A DNA stretch of 9,685 nucleotides from Betaproteobacteria bacterium (GTDB lineage Bacteria > Pseudomonadota > Gammaproteobacteria > Burkholderiales > SG8-41): contig JAQGNC010000547.1 of assembly GCA_028292065.1 (NCBI GenBank), forward strand, positions 1 through 9,685, in the 5' to 3' direction. The notes under the pieces were generated by a model. It saw only the letters and a list, made by a program, of their open reading frames with translations. It searched no databases and was not told the origin of the DNA. Shown here piece by piece: positions 8,218 to 9,685 of this stretch (positions within the stretch are counted from its first letter, which is position 1; each line of letters starts with the position of its first letter). The translations under genes were made by a program, and so were the position numbers.

Positions 8218-9685
8218 GTGAACACAGCGACCATACCGGTACCGGCGTCGGGTCTTTCCTTTACCGACCTCTACGAGCATGACGGCCTGAGGCGCGTCGA
8301 CGCGCTTTTCCTGCAGCGGCTGCTCGAGTGCGATGCCGCGCTCCACGCCGCGTTGATCGAGGCCCGCACGCAGCCTGACGCCCTCGCGCCGAAGCAGGAG
8401 TCCGAGCTGCTGATCGCGCTCGCGCCGCACGTCGACGATTATGTCGCGTGGCTGTTCGGCATCGAGCGCGAAGTCGCCGCGCTGTCCGCGCGCCATCTGG
8501 AGCTCGCACCGATATTCGGCGTGAAGCGCAACTTCGTGCAGCGCAAAGCGATGCACAAGATCAAGGCCGACGAAGCCGAGCGCCTCGACGGCGACTCGCT
8601 CGCGCGCACGCTCGAAGCGCTCATCGGCGAGCCGCTGACCGAGCTCTCGTTCTCCCGGCACGTCGTGGCGTGGCAGCAGGACGAAAACGCCAATGCCGAA
8701 GCGCTCGCGCTCGCGCTGCAGTACGCCGGATGGGCCGCGCAAAGCGCCGCGGGCAAGCAAAAGCACCGCGCAGGCGTCCTCTTCAAAGCGCCGCACAAGC
8801 TCGATCCGCTGCACCTGGTGCCGGCCGTCGTCGAAGAGGCGCACGGTTTTCCGAGCTACCGCGCGGCCGACGACAAGCTGCGCCTGCGCCAAGGCTTCAA
8901 GCTCACCGATCCCGGCACCGATCTCACCGGCGCGCTCGACCAGGCGAACTACTGCATCTGGTGTCACGAGCAGGGCAAGGACTCGTGCTCCAAGGGCCTG
9001 CGCGAAAAAGGCGCGACCGGTCGCGGCGAAGCGTCATTCAAGAAGAGTGTGTTCGGCGTGACGCTCGCCGGGTGTCCCCTCGACGAGAAGATATCCGAGT
9101 TCCACAAGACCAAAACGCAGGGTCACGCGATCGGCGCGCTCGCGATCATCACGATCGACAACCCGATGTGCGCCGCCACGGGGCACCGCATCTGCAACGA
9201 CTGCATGAAAGCGTGCATCTACCAGAAGCAGGAGCCGGTCGACATTCCGCAGGCGGAGACCCGCACCCTCAAGGACGTGCTCGAGCTGCCGTGGGGTTTC
9301 GAGATCTACGGCCTGCTCACGCGCTGGAATGCCCTCAACCTGCGCACGCCCTACGCCAAAGCCCCGACGGGCAAGCGCGTGCTGATCGCAGGCATGGGAC
9401 CGGCGGGCTTTTCGCTTGCGCATTACCTGATGAACGACGGCCATACCGTCGTCGGGGTCGACGGGCTGAAGATCGAGCCGCTCGCGCCCGAGGTCTCCGG
9501 CGTCGGGCCGGGCGGGGTGCGCGTGCCGTTCAGGCCGATACGCGATATCGCCGAGCTGCACGAGCCCCTCGATTCGCGAGTGATGGCCGGTTTCGGCGGT
9601 GTCGCGGAGTACGGCATCACGGTGCGCTGGGATAAGAACTTCCTGAAGATCGTGCGCCTGCTCATCGAGCGGCGCAGCCGGTTCG
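8218..9685 (+). CDS. large GltD-like FAD/NAD(P)-binding oxidoreductase with iron-sulfur cysteines (3' end outside window)
   Basis: An open frame of 489 codons runs from the GTG at 8218 to the window edge without a stop. Residues 1 to about 240 match no domain I recognise and look largely helical. Cysteines follow in two groups: C246-x2-C249-x7-C257 with GCP at 286 (GCPLDEKISEFH), then C318-x7-C326-x2-C329-x3-C333 (MCAATGHRICNDCMKACIYQ). The order, including GCP before the second group, recalls the N-terminal two-cluster [4Fe-4S] domain of glutamate synthase small subunit (GltD) and dihydropyrimidine dehydrogenase. Residues 386-415 form a Rossmann motif, KRVLIAGMGPAG, with acidic D415 at the end of the second strand, as in FAD-binding flavoproteins. 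A flavin/iron-sulfur electron-transfer role is likely; the substrate is unknown. The start fits because coding-like sequence begins there (GLSFTDLYEHDGLRRVDALFL) and no better in-frame ATG lies upstream, but no ribosome binding site is visible. Confidence 0.82.
   Translation, partial: MNTATIPVPASGLSFTDLYEHDGLRRVDALFLQRLLECDAALHAALIEARTQPDALAPKQESELLIALAPHVDDYVAWLFGIEREVAALSARHLELAPIFGVKRNFVQRKAMHKIKADEAERLDGDSLARTLEALIGEPLTELSFSRHVVAWQQDENANAEALALALQYAGWAAQSAAGKQKHRAGVLFKAPHKLDPLHLVPAVVEEAHGFPSYRAADDKLRLRQGFKLTDPGTDLTGALDQANYCIWCHEQGKDSCSKGLREKGATGRGEASFKKSVFGVTLAGCPLDEKISEFHKTKTQGHAIGALAIITIDNPMCAATGHRICNDCMKACIYQKQEPVDIPQAETRTLKDVLELPWGFEIYGLLTRWNALNLRTPYAKAPTGKRVLIAGMGPAGFSLAHYLMNDGHTVVGVDGLKIEPLAPEVSGVGPGGVRVPFRPIRDIAELHEPLDSRVMAGFGGVAEYGITVRWDKNFLKIVRLLIERRSRF

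Noticed and set aside
8215..8967. Minus-strand open frame of 250 codons opposite the 8218 gene
   Set aside because: It is antisense to the recognised oxidoreductase frame and has no motif.
8448..9635. Plus-strand open frame of 395 codons within the 8218 gene
   Set aside because: It is an alternative frame rich in Arg/Ala. The overlapping frame from 8218 contains the cysteine motifs and the GMGPAG fold, so that one is real.

Overview
This is a GC-rich stretch of chromosomal housekeeping DNA, almost certainly from a betaproteobacterium or a close relative. The evidence is the gene order pyrG-kdsA-eno-ftsB on one strand with ppsA before it and folD after it, the close protein-level match to Gram-negative families (FtsB, KDO-8-phosphate synthase), and GC-rich codon third positions. 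The assignment rests on gene content and recall; no search was run. No tRNA, rRNA, CRISPR array, insertion sequence or phage gene was seen.

Layout: a short AT-richer leader (1-107) with a possible -10 box precedes ppsA (PEP synthase). A 73-base gap with a perfect 11-bp inverted repeat leads into pyrG (CTP synthase). The pyrG frame is cut by an in-frame TAG at 4165-4167, but recognisable CTP synthase sequence continues in the same frame to a TGA at 4279-4281. A GC-rich palindromic intergenic repeat separates pyrG from kdsA (KDO-8-P synthase, metal-dependent type by its residues). Then come eno (enolase), a second intergenic repeat of inverted GTGAGGCGTGAG arms, ftsB (divisome protein, GTG start) and folD (one-carbon folate enzyme). 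folD converges on a small minus-strand membrane-protein gene, and the two stop codons interlock in a single CTAG. Divergent from that small gene, a large GTG-initiated oxidoreductase gene starts at 8218 and runs off the right end of the window.

How the genes relate: three of the enzymes share phosphoenolpyruvate. PpsA makes it from pyruvate, enolase makes or consumes it in glycolysis/gluconeogenesis, and KdsA spends it on the KDO sugar of lipopolysaccharide. PyrG supplies CTP, which is also needed to activate KDO as CMP-KDO. FtsB is a septum protein, and FolD feeds purine, thymidylate and formyl-methionine synthesis. The cluster as a whole serves growth and envelope synthesis.

The most noteworthy points are the amber codon plus an adjacent Pro-to-Gln change at the pyrG glutaminase active site, two unrelated-looking intergenic repeats that share an 11-base word, and the 8218 oxidoreductase. 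The last has eight cysteines placed like those of the GltD iron-sulfur domain but behind an unrecognised N-terminal region of about 240 residues. I did not see a clearly new multi-gene system here.
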